In this document: positions 1 through 9,008 of the stretch, piece after piece
Position numbering within the stretch: position 1 is the first letter of the stretch
Layout of the letters: the number at the start of each line of letters is the position of its first letter
Assembly: GCA_009840305.1 (NCBI GenBank)
Contig: VXNY01000014.1
Coordinates: 1 to 64,000 of the forward strand
Length of the DNA stretch: 64,000 nt
DNA from: Gammaproteobacteria bacterium
Lineage (GTDB): Bacteria > Pseudomonadota > Gammaproteobacteria > Pseudomonadales > Azotimanducaceae
Direction of reading: 5' to 3'
Made by a program: the position numbers and the translations under genes
Notes under the pieces: model-generated
Told to the model about the DNA's origin: nothing
The model's database searches: none
The model's input: only the letters and a program-made list of their open reading frames with translations

Positions 1-365
1 AGAAGTGGTTCCACACGTACCGACACGCGCCCGCTAAACAAGCAAGCTGTCGCGCTCGGGCTTTAGTGCCAGGTATTAAACGATATGTTATGCCTCTATA
101 CGACATAGCCCTATTATAATTGGTGTGTAGTTTCGTATATAAGTCCCAAGTTTACAGAGAAATTCGCTACGTACGAAAGCACTAACCTTAAACCATCTCA
201 GTTCTTGCGAAGTTCTGGCGCGACCGTAAACAAGGAATATACTGTAAACAATTTGGATCAAGATGGTTATGAACTTTCATCGTGTCTATCGTGTCATATT
301 CCAACTTGGTTATTATTCCAAACTTACTATCACTTTTTGACTCCCTACATATCTAAGGAGACCGT
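1..365. other. Leading stretch without a supportable gene
   Basis: No reading frame here can be supported. The first 70 bases are open in more than one forward frame and might hold the 3' tail of a gene that starts outside the window, but nothing recognisable is encoded. The last 60 bases are AT-rich and should contain the promoter of the operon that starts at 366. A clear AAGGAG ribosome binding site lies at 355-360, five bases before the GTG start codon. Confidence 0.4.
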
Positions 366-1403
366 GTGGTCATAGCCGCTATTCTCTATCTATTATTACT
401 CAGCGTTGTTTCATTTAACGTGATGCACGCCTTGGAGTGGCCAATTTTGTTCGCCTTTATTCCCATCGTACTATTAGTTGCGGGCGTGGGCGGGATTTAC
501 CTATGGCAAAAATCTAAGCGAGTACTTCTCCAAACCTTGAGTTATGTCGGTATGTTCGGTCTTACGGTCGTCGCGCTGACTTTTGCAATCCCTGGTTACG
601 AAATCATTTTTGAAGGTGAGAGTAGTGCTTGGACGACGCGTTTGACCCCCATGTTCGTGGCTGCGATTGCGTTGTACATAAGTGGGCTATGGATTGCCGC
701 CGCCGCCATCAATCAATCCGACGCTTTGGAATGGTTAGCAAAGTTTCTCGGGGGACCAAGTATCTATCTAACGATGGTTAGTGCGTTAGTCCTATGTACT
801 GGCTCAATGCTCGCACTTGAATGGTTAGGTGCAACTTATGAGAATACCAACGCCATTACCAATCGATTCCTTGATCGGGGAATTATCCCGCCGATAACTC
901 TCTTCATGTTTTTCTGGGGTATCCTGTTGCTTTTAAGCAAGTGGTGGAACGCTATGTATTTACGTTGGTCGGTAGCACAGTGGGGACGAGGCACTCCGGT
1001 GAAAGTGAACTCTAACATTGATCGAGTACGCAACGTCGTCAAAGATGCGACTCGATTAGAAGACCAACTCAATTTCTTGTGGCGACGCCACATCGAATCC
1101 TATCTCCTCCCAAGATACATAAATTACGCGACTCCAGTTCTTGGTTTTATAGGAACCGTACTGGGCATTTCGCTCGCGGCGGACGGAATTCGGCGTATCA
1201 TTGCATCAGATAGTGGACTCGGCGGTCTCTCGACGGAACTTGGCGACGCGATCGCACCACTAGGGATTGCGTTCGATACCACTTTGATCGCACTGTCCCT
1301 GAGCGTTGGCTTAGCGCTCGTACTCGCGTTGGTACAACGTGGCGAGGAACGCACACTTACGATTTTGGAAAGATATCTCCGCGACAATATACGTGTTTAT
1401 TGA
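366..1403 (+). CDS. MotA/TolQ/ExbB-family proton-channel protein with extended N-terminal membrane region
   Basis: A 345-residue polytopic inner-membrane protein. About eight membrane segments can be seen (roughly 1-19, 25-47, 55-76, 94-115, 132-154, 172-192, 252-275, 297-323), with a charged cytoplasmic loop near 195-250. The last two helices carry the family hallmark: ATPVLGFIGTVLGI at about 255-268 and GIAFDTTLIALSLSVGLAL at about 300-318. In MotA, TolQ and ExbB these helices line the proton path against the B subunit. The several extra N-terminal helices are more than TolQ or ExbB have. The GTG start at 366 follows AAGGAG at 355-360. The next gene overlaps its 3' end, so this is the first gene of a four-gene operon. 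The substrate or output of the motor is unknown; family assignment is fairly sure, function is inferred. Confidence 0.8.
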   Translation: MVIAAILYLLLLSVVSFNVMHALEWPILFAFIPIVLLVAGVGGIYLWQKSKRVLLQTLSYVGMFGLTVVALTFAIPGYEIIFEGESSAWTTRLTPMFVAAIALYISGLWIAAAAINQSDALEWLAKFLGGPSIYLTMVSALVLCTGSMLALEWLGATYENTNAITNRFLDRGIIPPITLFMFFWGILLLLSKWWNAMYLRWSVAQWGRGTPVKVNSNIDRVRNVVKDATRLEDQLNFLWRRHIESYLLPRYINYATPVLGFIGTVLGISLAADGIRRIIASDSGLGGLSTELGDAIAPLGIAFDTTLIALSLSVGLALVLALVQRGEERTLTILERYLRDNIRVY

Positions 1404-1950
1404 CTCTAGCAGTTCTAACAGTTCCGACGCTTCAAACGTCAGACCCGGTAGTGAACAACAGGAAGAAAATAGTGCGCCGATGATGGCGGTGTTCGGAGGC
1501 ATGTTTGCGCTAATGCTAGTTTTCTTGTTAGTTGTGAATGTGGTTTCCCAAGCCGCGATCCGAGAACGGCTGAAAGAAAGCACGGACGAAGGTACTTATC
1601 GGATCGAGCGCGAAGATGGAAGCTCAGGTTATTCAATCATTGTGTTTCCAGAGTCGATAAGAATTGTTGAGACCGCTGAAGGCGTAGATCGTGGAGCGAT
1701 ATGCGAAGCTGGCAACGCCTATCGCAGATACGCGGAACGCGTCTACAGGCAACAAGGTGATCAGCTCTTGTTTTTTATTACCGAAGGCAGCGTTCCAACA
1801 ATGGCGGAAGCTAGAAACTGCCTCAGATCAATGTGGCCCAACCAAACCATAAGCATTGGATGGGTTATTACTGACAATGAGTTCCTCAAATCCGTTATGC
1901 TTGACGAAATCCCTGAGTACATCAAAGAACACGCGGATCGTATTCCATGA
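1393..1950 (+). CDS. Single-pass membrane protein, probable ExbD/MotB-like partner 1
   Basis: About 185 residues if started at the GTG at 1393, which overlaps the upstream stop codon by 11 bases; an earlier GTG at 1339 would overlap by 65 bases and is less likely. A short polar Ser/Asn-rich cytoplasmic N-terminus is followed by one membrane helix at about residues 29-51 and a periplasmic domain of about 130 residues. That topology matches ExbD, TolR and MotB. The helix has no acidic residue, whereas canonical B subunits carry a proton-binding Asp near its cytoplasmic end. It ends in an ATGA overlap with the next gene, implying translational coupling and complex formation. I do not recognise the periplasmic domain; assignment rests on topology and neighbours. 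Confidence 0.6.
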   Translation: MFIDSSSSNSSDASNVRPGSEQQEENSAPMMAVFGGMFALMLVFLLVVNVVSQAAIRERLKESTDEGTYRIEREDGSSGYSIIVFPESIRIVETAEGVDRGAICEAGNAYRRYAERVYRQQGDQLLFFITEGSVPTMAEARNCLRSMWPNQTISIGWVITDNEFLKSVMLDEIPEYIKEHADRIP

Positions 1951-3680
1951 GTTCGCCGGCTGCGCGCATTCCAAATTTCGCCGGGATTGCATTGGTCGAC
2001 ATCCTCGCAAACGGAGTTGCGGTGTTGATTATCGTGATTGTGATCAGTATTGCTGTGCGTGCAGAAAAGGAAGAACGGTATACCGAAAAAGTTCAAGAAA
2101 TAGCGACCGTAATGACGAGGGAATTCAGCACTTCCCTGGTTCTAAATCGATTAGCAGCGAGCTCGCCCGCACAACTACACGATTACGAGACGGCGGAAAT
2201 TGATCAAATCTGGCATCCCGAAGTCATGCCAGTGATAGAGTTTCATCGCACCTTGGTCCGCGACCCCTACTCGGGTACCGTTTGGACGCGCGAACAGCTC
2301 TTAGAAAAACCAAATACCCTAGATCTCTTCTTGGAAGGATTGAATGAATCTGCCCGACGAGACATTCGAGGGGATATCTACGATGTAGGTACCTATTACC
2401 TAGTGATGTCAATTCTCAAAGATCACGGCTTAAATATTTGGCACTGGCACTTTGTGGGCGGTTCTGGCGGGTTGGCTGGCTCAGGATCAGCGGCTGATTG
2501 TCCTCCAGGAGTAAGCTTTGAAGACTGCGCGCGGTTGGAAGGAGCAAATTTAGCAGAACTTCCTGGATTACCGGAATTAGAAGGATGGATTGGTGGTAAT
2601 ACCAACGACCCAAACCAAACAGATGATGAATTGACCCCAAGCTGGCCACCCGAAGAGGGCACGACTGGCGAGCTTCAAGAACCGGCAAACAGCGCCACAG
2701 TTACCAATCCAGATGTACCTGAAGGATCTAGTCTTGGTCAGGGCGCGCCCGTTGATCGCTTCGATCCCAGTGCAATGGGAAGTTTTCCTACTGCTCGTTC
2801 GCCCAATCAGGGGGGATCATCTCCGGGTCAACCTAGCGGAGATAGCAACTTCTCCCAACCTGTCGACAACGATACGTTTAGTATCAGACTCGCCGACCCT
2901 GATTCACAAAACCAAAGTGGGGAGGGAGTCCCACTAGAGTTACCGGACCCAGATCAAATTCTCTTTGCCGTGTTGATTTTCCTAATCGACATTCAAAACA
3001 TGTTGGACCTAGATCAACCACCCACTGAACTGATTCAAGACTACTTGATGCAGTTGACAAACAATGTCGACCGCATTGATGCGCTGTCGGATGAAGACTA
3101 CGCGATTGTAGAGAGCTTGCTTCAGAGTCTGCTTGCCTATTCGGAAACCGTCGCCGAAGACACGCCGCTCGAACCTTTAGAAGTAAATTTCGGCGCCATT
3201 GAAGATCTTGACTACGCTAAGATCAAAGTCGTTCCAAACCGCTTACTCTATGATGTCGAAGTAGTTACTGACAGCTCGCAAACTGACTTGTCCTCGCAAG
3301 CAGCGTTCCTGAGACTAAGTCTGAACAAGTACCCGGATGTATGGGAGGGGCTCCAAGTCGATCTCCATCGCGGGGCCGTATTACTCATGCCAGAATCAGA
3401 CGTTCCCACCTCAGAACTATCGTGGCGGGCAGTTGCCTATGTTTCCATGAGCTTGAATGACATCATCGTTGGATTTGTGTATGGTTCAATCGACGAATAC
3501 GGATTACTCGCGGTCGAAGCAGATAGCAACAGAATATACGTCGGTGCTCAAGAAATAACTCCTGCAATCGAAGGTTGGTTCTTTGGCGTGAAGACTTGGT
3601 TAGTTACGCTTTATGTTCTACTCGCGCTTGCGGTGGGGGCAATTTTGATTTTCTGGCGACCGGGATTGCGCCGCGCCTAA
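1947..3680 (+). CDS. Large bitopic envelope protein, probable ExbD/MotB-like partner 2 with Pro/Gly/Ser-rich linker
   Basis: A 577-residue protein. The N-terminal helix at about 13-37 begins with ALVDILANGVAVLI and so carries an Asp (residue 18) at the position where ExbD and MotB have their essential proton-binding Asp. A coiled, charged region follows, then an extracytoplasmic segment, a low-complexity Pro/Gly/Ser/Asn/Gln-rich linker at about 215-320, and a mixed domain at about 330-535. A second hydrophobic helix at about 547-570 is followed by a basic tail, so the C-terminus probably returns to the cytoplasm, which is unusual for ExbD-type proteins. It starts at an ATGA overlap and ends in a TAATG overlap with the next gene. 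The globular parts match no family I know. Confidence 0.6.
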   Translation: MSSPAARIPNFAGIALVDILANGVAVLIIVIVISIAVRAEKEERYTEKVQEIATVMTREFSTSLVLNRLAASSPAQLHDYETAEIDQIWHPEVMPVIEFHRTLVRDPYSGTVWTREQLLEKPNTLDLFLEGLNESARRDIRGDIYDVGTYYLVMSILKDHGLNIWHWHFVGGSGGLAGSGSAADCPPGVSFEDCARLEGANLAELPGLPELEGWIGGNTNDPNQTDDELTPSWPPEEGTTGELQEPANSATVTNPDVPEGSSLGQGAPVDRFDPSAMGSFPTARSPNQGGSSPGQPSGDSNFSQPVDNDTFSIRLADPDSQNQSGEGVPLELPDPDQILFAVLIFLIDIQNMLDLDQPPTELIQDYLMQLTNNVDRIDALSDEDYAIVESLLQSLLAYSETVAEDTPLEPLEVNFGAIEDLDYAKIKVVPNRLLYDVEVVTDSSQTDLSSQAAFLRLSLNKYPDVWEGLQVDLHRGAVLLMPESDVPTSELSWRAVAYVSMSLNDIIVGFVYGSIDEYGLLAVEADSNRIYVGAQEITPAIEGWFFGVKTWLVTLYVLLALAVGAILIFWRPGLRRA

Positions 3681-5257
3681 TGTCATGGCGGATTCCGATC
3701 GTAGTGCTCGCACTACTAATTTTCGCTCTGCTGACGATCACTTTCCTGAACATTGGACGGACCGACATTGATGCCCTTCGAGTCTCTTTAGGACTCGAAC
3801 TAAGCGAAAACGAAACTGCTCAATACATTGATGATAGAGTTCTTGCTGCATTAGAGACCGGTGCGCTGAATAGCGAACTCAGGCTACGCTTACAAAGGCC
3901 ACAAAGAACCGTAGCGATTGAGACTTTTCGTATTGACAACTGTGAAGTGACACAGGAAAATTACGAGCGTTTCGTTCGTTGGTACACGCCAATCTACACC
4001 GGGGGAACTAATGATCCTCCCCAATGGCTTTGGTCGTTGTCAACTGGACATCGCACCGCGGGTCGACTCAACTCTCCTGCTTCTGGAGTTACCCATGCTG
4101 GTGCGACACAATACTGCGCTGAGATTGGCGGACGTTTGCCCACGTCTGAAGAGTTAGAAATTGCCGCTCGCGGTTCGGAAGGGCGACTCTATCCTTGGGG
4201 AGATGAATGGCTCGGTACGCCTTGGCCGTACATGGAACCGGATCGAAACGCTCAACAAACCTGCGGAAAATTTCCTGAGTCCGACACTCCAAACGGAGTG
4301 CACGACTTAGCCAATAACGTCATGGAGTGGACCTCTGGAACCGCCGCCCCAGCGTTACTTAGTCGGGAGGGATACGTACCGGTACATGGCGCTCCTACGG
4401 TGCGCGCTCGAGCTCGAGATCTCTATGCCTTGAGCGCCGCATGGCTAGAAATCCGGCCAGACGTACAAAGTCATCATTTAGGTTTTCGATGTGTTTACGA
4501 CCAACCACCTTGGCGCATTCTCCCTTGGGACGCGTTCCTCGGTCGAACTACAACAATTCGAGGTGGCGTATATCAAGTAGGAATTACGCCAGAAGCAAGA
4601 GTCACGCATTTTGTCACCAAGATTCCAGAGCATGCCGAAATCCCCATTCAAAAGCTCGTTCGATCGACAAAGCAGTTCTCACAAAAAATTCGCGTCGACC
4701 GCTGCGAAGTTAGTCGAAAGGACTATGCCGAGTTTCTTCGAGACCCTCTAGTAAACGTGGGTCTGTATCGTAATACCGATGAACCGTCTGGGCACTCCTA
4801 CGAACCCCTGAACTGGGAGTTTCAACGAGAGAATCTTGAGTATCCAGTCACGGGTGTAAGTTGGTGGTCGGCCGACGCGTTCGCTCGCTGGTCTGGCGGA
4901 CGCCTTCCCACTGCCGAAGAGTGGCGCGCCGTTGCCGCGGGACCTGAAGGACGACTTTACCCTTGGGGGGATCGATACGAGTCTGGATTTGCCGCAACCG
5001 GCGATGACGAGACCGGGAAACTGGTGATATGCGACAATGAAAACTTAGATCAAACATCTGCCGGTATTCGTCACCTTGCTGGCAACGTTTCCGAATGGAC
5101 TCGTTCTGTAACCGTTGATCGTGGCGCGATTACTATGTGGGTGCAAGGCGGAAATTGGATTCTTCCGGGCGTCGTCACCAGCCAGACTATTTTTGGTCGC
5201 AAGGTAACCATGAATCACCGCTCCGAAACGATTGGCTTTCGAGTGGTCTACGACTGA
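3680..5257 (+). CDS. Membrane-anchored protein with two FGE-sulfatase (SUMF1/GldK-type) domains
   Basis: A 525-residue protein starting at the ATG of a TAATG overlap (3680); a longer frame from 3575 would run deep into the upstream gene. An N-terminal helix at about 5-24 anchors it in the membrane. Two formylglycine-generating-enzyme folds follow, at about 83-275 and 336-525. Both show family motifs: CEVTQENYERF, GRLPTSEE, RLYPWGDEW, LANNVMEW and GFRCVYD in the first; CEVSRKDYAEF, PVTGVSWWSA, GRLPTAEEW, RLYPWGD, LAGNVSEW and GFRVVYD in the second. The cysteines that make FGE catalytic, near the GGSW motif, are absent (the second domain has GGNW with no cysteine nearby), so a structural or binding role as in GldK is more likely than sulfatase activation. 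No sulfatase gene is near. Confidence 0.8.
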   Translation: MSWRIPIVVLALLIFALLTITFLNIGRTDIDALRVSLGLELSENETAQYIDDRVLAALETGALNSELRLRLQRPQRTVAIETFRIDNCEVTQENYERFVRWYTPIYTGGTNDPPQWLWSLSTGHRTAGRLNSPASGVTHAGATQYCAEIGGRLPTSEELEIAARGSEGRLYPWGDEWLGTPWPYMEPDRNAQQTCGKFPESDTPNGVHDLANNVMEWTSGTAAPALLSREGYVPVHGAPTVRARARDLYALSAAWLEIRPDVQSHHLGFRCVYDQPPWRILPWDAFLGRTTTIRGGVYQVGITPEARVTHFVTKIPEHAEIPIQKLVRSTKQFSQKIRVDRCEVSRKDYAEFLRDPLVNVGLYRNTDEPSGHSYEPLNWEFQRENLEYPVTGVSWWSADAFARWSGGRLPTAEEWRAVAAGPEGRLYPWGDRYESGFAATGDDETGKLVICDNENLDQTSAGIRHLAGNVSEWTRSVTVDRGAITMWVQGGNWILPGVVTSQTIFGRKVTMNHRSETIGFRVVYD

Positions 5258-5630
5258 AGCACAACACTAAGATTCCTCACGCGATTCTTACATACTTCGC
5301 TACCCTCTAAGTTTGTGATACCAAGACTACTTGTTGCAAGAAACACAAGCGGTGTGATACTTTTCTAAGTAGAAAAAGGGTAAAATATTCCTATACTAAG
5401 CACGCTTGATTCGCGAGCGACTTCGTCCACTATGAACGAAATTCGCCCGATATTCGGTTGAATGTAGGGCGAGCAAGTTGAACGTGCGATTCTCGAACTG
5501 TCCCATTTGGGTTCCCAGTTTGAGGGTCAAGCTTGAATATACATTTCTACTTGAAGAAATGTAAGTCGAGGAGAATTCACGTATGCCAGTGCTCGACTGG
5601 CTACTAAGTTTTAATGAGGAACAATAGGTC
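5258..5630. other. Intergenic leader between the motor-like operon and the TonB receptor gene
   Basis: A 373-base non-coding stretch. The AT-rich part around 5360-5400 is the likely promoter zone. Two consecutive dyads sit close to the receptor start: an 8-base perfect stem (5541-5548 with 5555-5562, loop of 6) and a 7-base stem (5564-5570 with 5592-5598, loop of 21). They would fold in the mRNA leader. I see no U-tract after either, so neither looks like an intrinsic terminator. Confidence 0.45.
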
Positions 5631-8600
5631 ATGTTTCGACAAAAGAGATTAATACCCACCATCATTTGGTTTCTGACGTTACTCAGTCTGCCGTTTGCGA
5701 CGTTGGCATTTGCCCAAGACGACGACGACGACGAAGATGAGCAAACAGAAGAAGAAGAAGATGCGATAATAGCAGACGACGAGGACATTGAGGAAGTCCG
5801 TGTAACGGGTTCACGACTTATACGAACTACGTACAACAACATCTCTCCACTGCAAATCATCAATACGGAAATTGAGCGGGAGGCTGGTCTGGTAGATACT
5901 GCGGAGATTCTTCAGAAAGCAACTCAAGCACAAGGCCAGCAAATCGACCTAACCTATACCGGTTATGTCTTGGATAACGGTCCCGCCGCGGCAACGATTT
6001 CGTTGCGAGGGCTCGGTGCTTCAAGATCTCTCGTGCTGATTAATGGACGCCGGTTGGCACCTGCTGGTGTTGAAGGCGCGCCGAGTACTCCAGATCTTAA
6101 TCTGATACCTGGTGCTTTAGTACAACAGTACGAACTCTTACTAGACGGTGCAAGTTCCGTATATGGATCCGATGCCGTTGCTGGCGTGGTAAACGTTATT
6201 CTTGTAAAGGATTTTGATGGACTTGAACTCAACCTTTTCGCCGACATGGACCAGTTTAGCGGAAAATCTAGCAACAACTTAGCCCTTAAATGGGGCCAAA
6301 ATTTTGATCGTGGTTTCTACGGACTAGCTTTTAACTATGACTACAGCGAAGAGGTGAGCCGTGCAGACTCTCCCCATTACGAAGGTTGTTCTCACGAAGC
6401 AGAAATCGATCAGAATGGCGTTATACGTAAGAAGAGTCAGTGGTTTGAATACTTTTATGGTATGAAGTGGGATGACTGCGGCTACTCCGGTCTTCAAGGC
6501 GCTTGGGTGACCTCCGTCCCATTCGGTCCTTTGTTCTATACTCCAGGACGATCGAACGGTGGTTGGAAGGACTTCTCGATATCCAGAATTCGTTTAGGCG
6601 GACAGTGGTTCTGGACTGATGAAGATGGGGACGGTTTCAACGACGTGACGTGGAGGGATTACGCACCGGACGCGAATGAGCAGTTTGCTACTCTGTACCC
6701 AGAATTTACACGATTTAATTTCATGTCCTATGGTGAATACACCTTTGAAGGCGAAGCCAACGTCACACCTTTCTACGAGTTTACCTACGGCTCAAGAGAA
6801 TCTGAACACAACGGTGGCGGTTACCAAGTATTCCCGACCGTGCATCCCTTGAATCCGTTCAACCCATGCAACCCACTTGGCGAGGGCGTAGACTGTGGAT
6901 TAGCCATCAACGAGTTTTTTGCTAAGCAGTCATTTCGAGATATGGTCATAGAAGCGTTTGGGTGTGATCCTGGTCCTGGCGGTTCGTGTGATCTATCTCA
7001 AGGACCACGAGGTCCTCTCCCTGCGCAACCTGTCGTTGTTATTGAAGGTGATCGAAACATCACCACAGTTGAGGTGGCGCAAACTCGGCTGGTTGGTGGC
7101 TTGCGTTTTGACATGCCATGGCTCACCTGGGGATCTCGACGAGGTTGGACTGGCGAATTCTTCCTCTCTTATACCGATTCCACCGGTAGTACCTATCGCG
7201 AAGGAATTCACGAAGACCGCATGGCGTTTGCACTAGGCAATCTCTCACTCCAAGGCATTCCGTGCGACGCCGCTCCTGGCGCAAACATTGACCCCGCCGA
7301 CATGGAAGGGTGTGTCCCTGTCAACCTATTCGCTCCCAGTGTAATGGACTTTGATCATCAAGGAGCATTCGCCACACAAGCAGAACGAGATTATTTATTC
7401 GTTACTCGTGAATTCGATACTACGATTGAACAAACATTAGTATCGTACTACATGACTGGAAACTTATATGACCTTCAAGGTGGAACAGTTGCTGCCGGCT
7501 TCGGAGCGGAATGGAGAAAAGATGAAATCGACTCGATTCCCAACCAAGTTGCCGCCGACGGTAAGTTCATCCACTTTTCCGCGGATCAAGGCGCGGCAGG
7601 CTCAAAGAGCGTACAGGAAGCTTTTGGCGAGATCGAATTCCCAATACTCGGCAATATGCAGTTCGCCAATGAACTGACAGTAAATCTATCGACGCGATAT
7701 ACCGATGAGGAATTTTCAGGCGATGCTTGGACTTACTCAACGAAGGTTGCTTGGCGACCCGTTTCTTCCCTGTTGATTCGGGGTACGAAGGGTACCTCTT
7801 TCCGGGCTCCTAATTTACGCGAACTGTTCCTTCGAGCGCAGACTGGATTTTTGAGTGTATTTGACCCATGCGTAATTCCAACTGCTGCAATTGATCCAAT
7901 TACTGAAGAGTATCTGCCGGATCAAGATCGCCGCGAACCTCATGTTTTAGAAAACTGCCGTAACAACGGTGCTGACCCGTTCGTCATGCGAGGGTTCACA
8001 GCTTATTCCGTGGAAATAGCTGCAGGTGGGGCACTCGATCTCTTACCTGAAACGTCAAAGTCCGAAACTTGGGGCTTTAGCTTCGAACAACCTTTCACCA
8101 ACGCGTTTGATTTGGCGATTGGTGGGACTGTCTACGACTTGAGTATTGATGACACTATTATTGAGCCTTCGGCGGGATTCATCGTTTCAGACTGCTATTA
8201 CAGTGAAACAGGAAATAGTCCTTATTGTCAAAGGATTACTCGCGATGAAGGAGACGATCCTCGTATGAACTATATCCACCAAGGATTTATCAATCGCGAC
8301 AACGAAAGAGTGCGTGGGATTGACTTAAACATTGCCTATTCGGATACTTACACAATTTTTAATCGTCCGATAGATTTCAGTGTTGATTTGATCACCCACA
8401 AGTTGTTAGAACGTTCCGATATTACGATTACAGTAATCGAAACTCGCGATGAGGACGTTTCCGAATGGTACTACCCCAGGTATCAACATCGACTATCCTT
8501 CCGAGCGCAATTTAACCAAATGCGTTTGAGCTGGAGTATCCGAGTGCTTGGACGGCAAGACCAACACGATGACTTTGAGGATAGTTGGGGTTCGGTGCCT

Positions 8601-8882
8601 GAACGTACCTCCGACACTTGTCTCGGACCTGATTATGATGACGTCTTGTGTCGCGATATTGGTTCAACCGATTTCTACTGGCTGCATTCAATTTCCTTTT
8701 CGATGGCTCGACAAGATTATTACCTCAACGCAGGTATCCGCAACGTATTTGACGTGGAACCGCCGTTTGTTGATGGTTCTGAAGTATTCTCAAGAAGCAA
8801 CGTACCAATCGGTGCAGGATACGATGTTCTCGGCCGCGCCGCGTTCATGAGTTTCACGTATCGGCTTGGTGGTATCTTTTAA
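5631..8882 (+). CDS. TonB-dependent outer-membrane receptor
   Basis: A 1083-residue outer-membrane active transporter. A signal peptide covers about residues 1-28, with cleavage after AFA. A strongly acidic tract rich in Asp and Glu follows (about 30-55), then the TonB-box/plug start (EEVRVTGSRL). The plug continues with LRGLG, LVLINGRRLAP and DGASSVYGSDAVAGVVNVI, all typical of the family. The rest is a long beta-barrel ending in SFTYRLGGIF, with the expected terminal Phe. It is larger than classical siderophore receptors and resembles receptors for polymer or peptide breakdown products. Several Cys pairs in the barrel loops could form disulfides. Substrate is unknown. An intrinsic terminator follows at 8916. 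Confidence 0.92.
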   Translation: MFRQKRLIPTIIWFLTLLSLPFATLAFAQDDDDDEDEQTEEEEDAIIADDEDIEEVRVTGSRLIRTTYNNISPLQIINTEIEREAGLVDTAEILQKATQAQGQQIDLTYTGYVLDNGPAAATISLRGLGASRSLVLINGRRLAPAGVEGAPSTPDLNLIPGALVQQYELLLDGASSVYGSDAVAGVVNVILVKDFDGLELNLFADMDQFSGKSSNNLALKWGQNFDRGFYGLAFNYDYSEEVSRADSPHYEGCSHEAEIDQNGVIRKKSQWFEYFYGMKWDDCGYSGLQGAWVTSVPFGPLFYTPGRSNGGWKDFSISRIRLGGQWFWTDEDGDGFNDVTWRDYAPDANEQFATLYPEFTRFNFMSYGEYTFEGEANVTPFYEFTYGSRESEHNGGGYQVFPTVHPLNPFNPCNPLGEGVDCGLAINEFFAKQSFRDMVIEAFGCDPGPGGSCDLSQGPRGPLPAQPVVVIEGDRNITTVEVAQTRLVGGLRFDMPWLTWGSRRGWTGEFFLSYTDSTGSTYREGIHEDRMAFALGNLSLQGIPCDAAPGANIDPADMEGCVPVNLFAPSVMDFDHQGAFATQAERDYLFVTREFDTTIEQTLVSYYMTGNLYDLQGGTVAAGFGAEWRKDEIDSIPNQVAADGKFIHFSADQGAAGSKSVQEAFGEIEFPILGNMQFANELTVNLSTRYTDEEFSGDAWTYSTKVAWRPVSSLLIRGTKGTSFRAPNLRELFLRAQTGFLSVFDPCVIPTAAIDPITEEYLPDQDRREPHVLENCRNNGADPFVMRGFTAYSVEIAAGGALDLLPETSKSETWGFSFEQPFTNAFDLAIGGTVYDLSIDDTIIEPSAGFIVSDCYYSETGNSPYCQRITRDEGDDPRMNYIHQGFINRDNERVRGIDLNIAYSDTYTIFNRPIDFSVDLITHKLLERSDITITVIETRDEDVSEWYYPRYQHRLSFRAQFNQMRLSWSIRVLGRQDQHDDFEDSWGSVPERTSDTCLGPDYDDVLCRDIGSTDFYWLHSISFSMARQDYYLNAGIRNVFDVEPPFVDGSEVFSRSNVPIGAGYDVLGRAAFMSFTYRLGGIF

Positions 8883-8915
8883 GAACTATTTCAAACACTA
8901 ATCTCTTTAAAAAGG

Positions 8916-8948
8916 TCTCGGGTCGCTATGCGTCCCGAGATTTTTTTT
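8916..8948 (+). terminator. Intrinsic terminator after the TonB receptor gene
   Basis: A perfect 7-base stem (8916-8922 TCTCGGG, 8934-8940 CCCGAGA) with an 11-base loop is followed by eight T residues at 8941-8948. It lies 34 bases after the receptor stop codon. Confidence 0.88.
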
Positions 8949-9008
8949 GTTCGTTACAAACACGAATCTATAGCACAAAGCTATATCATTAGATATTCGA
9001 AAGAATAA

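Noticed and set aside
1-70. Tail of an upstream gene
   Set aside because: More than one forward frame is open over this short stretch and none encodes a recognisable C-terminus.
366-3680. A Zorya-type (ZorAB) anti-phage motor
   Set aside because: There is no peptidoglycan-binding OmpA-like domain on the B proteins, no long cytoplasmic tail on the channel protein, and no ZorC/D/E helicase or nuclease gene nearby.
3680-5257. Sulfatase-activating formylglycine-generating enzyme
   Set aside because: The catalytic cysteines near the GGSW-like motif are missing in both domains and no sulfatase is encoded in the window.
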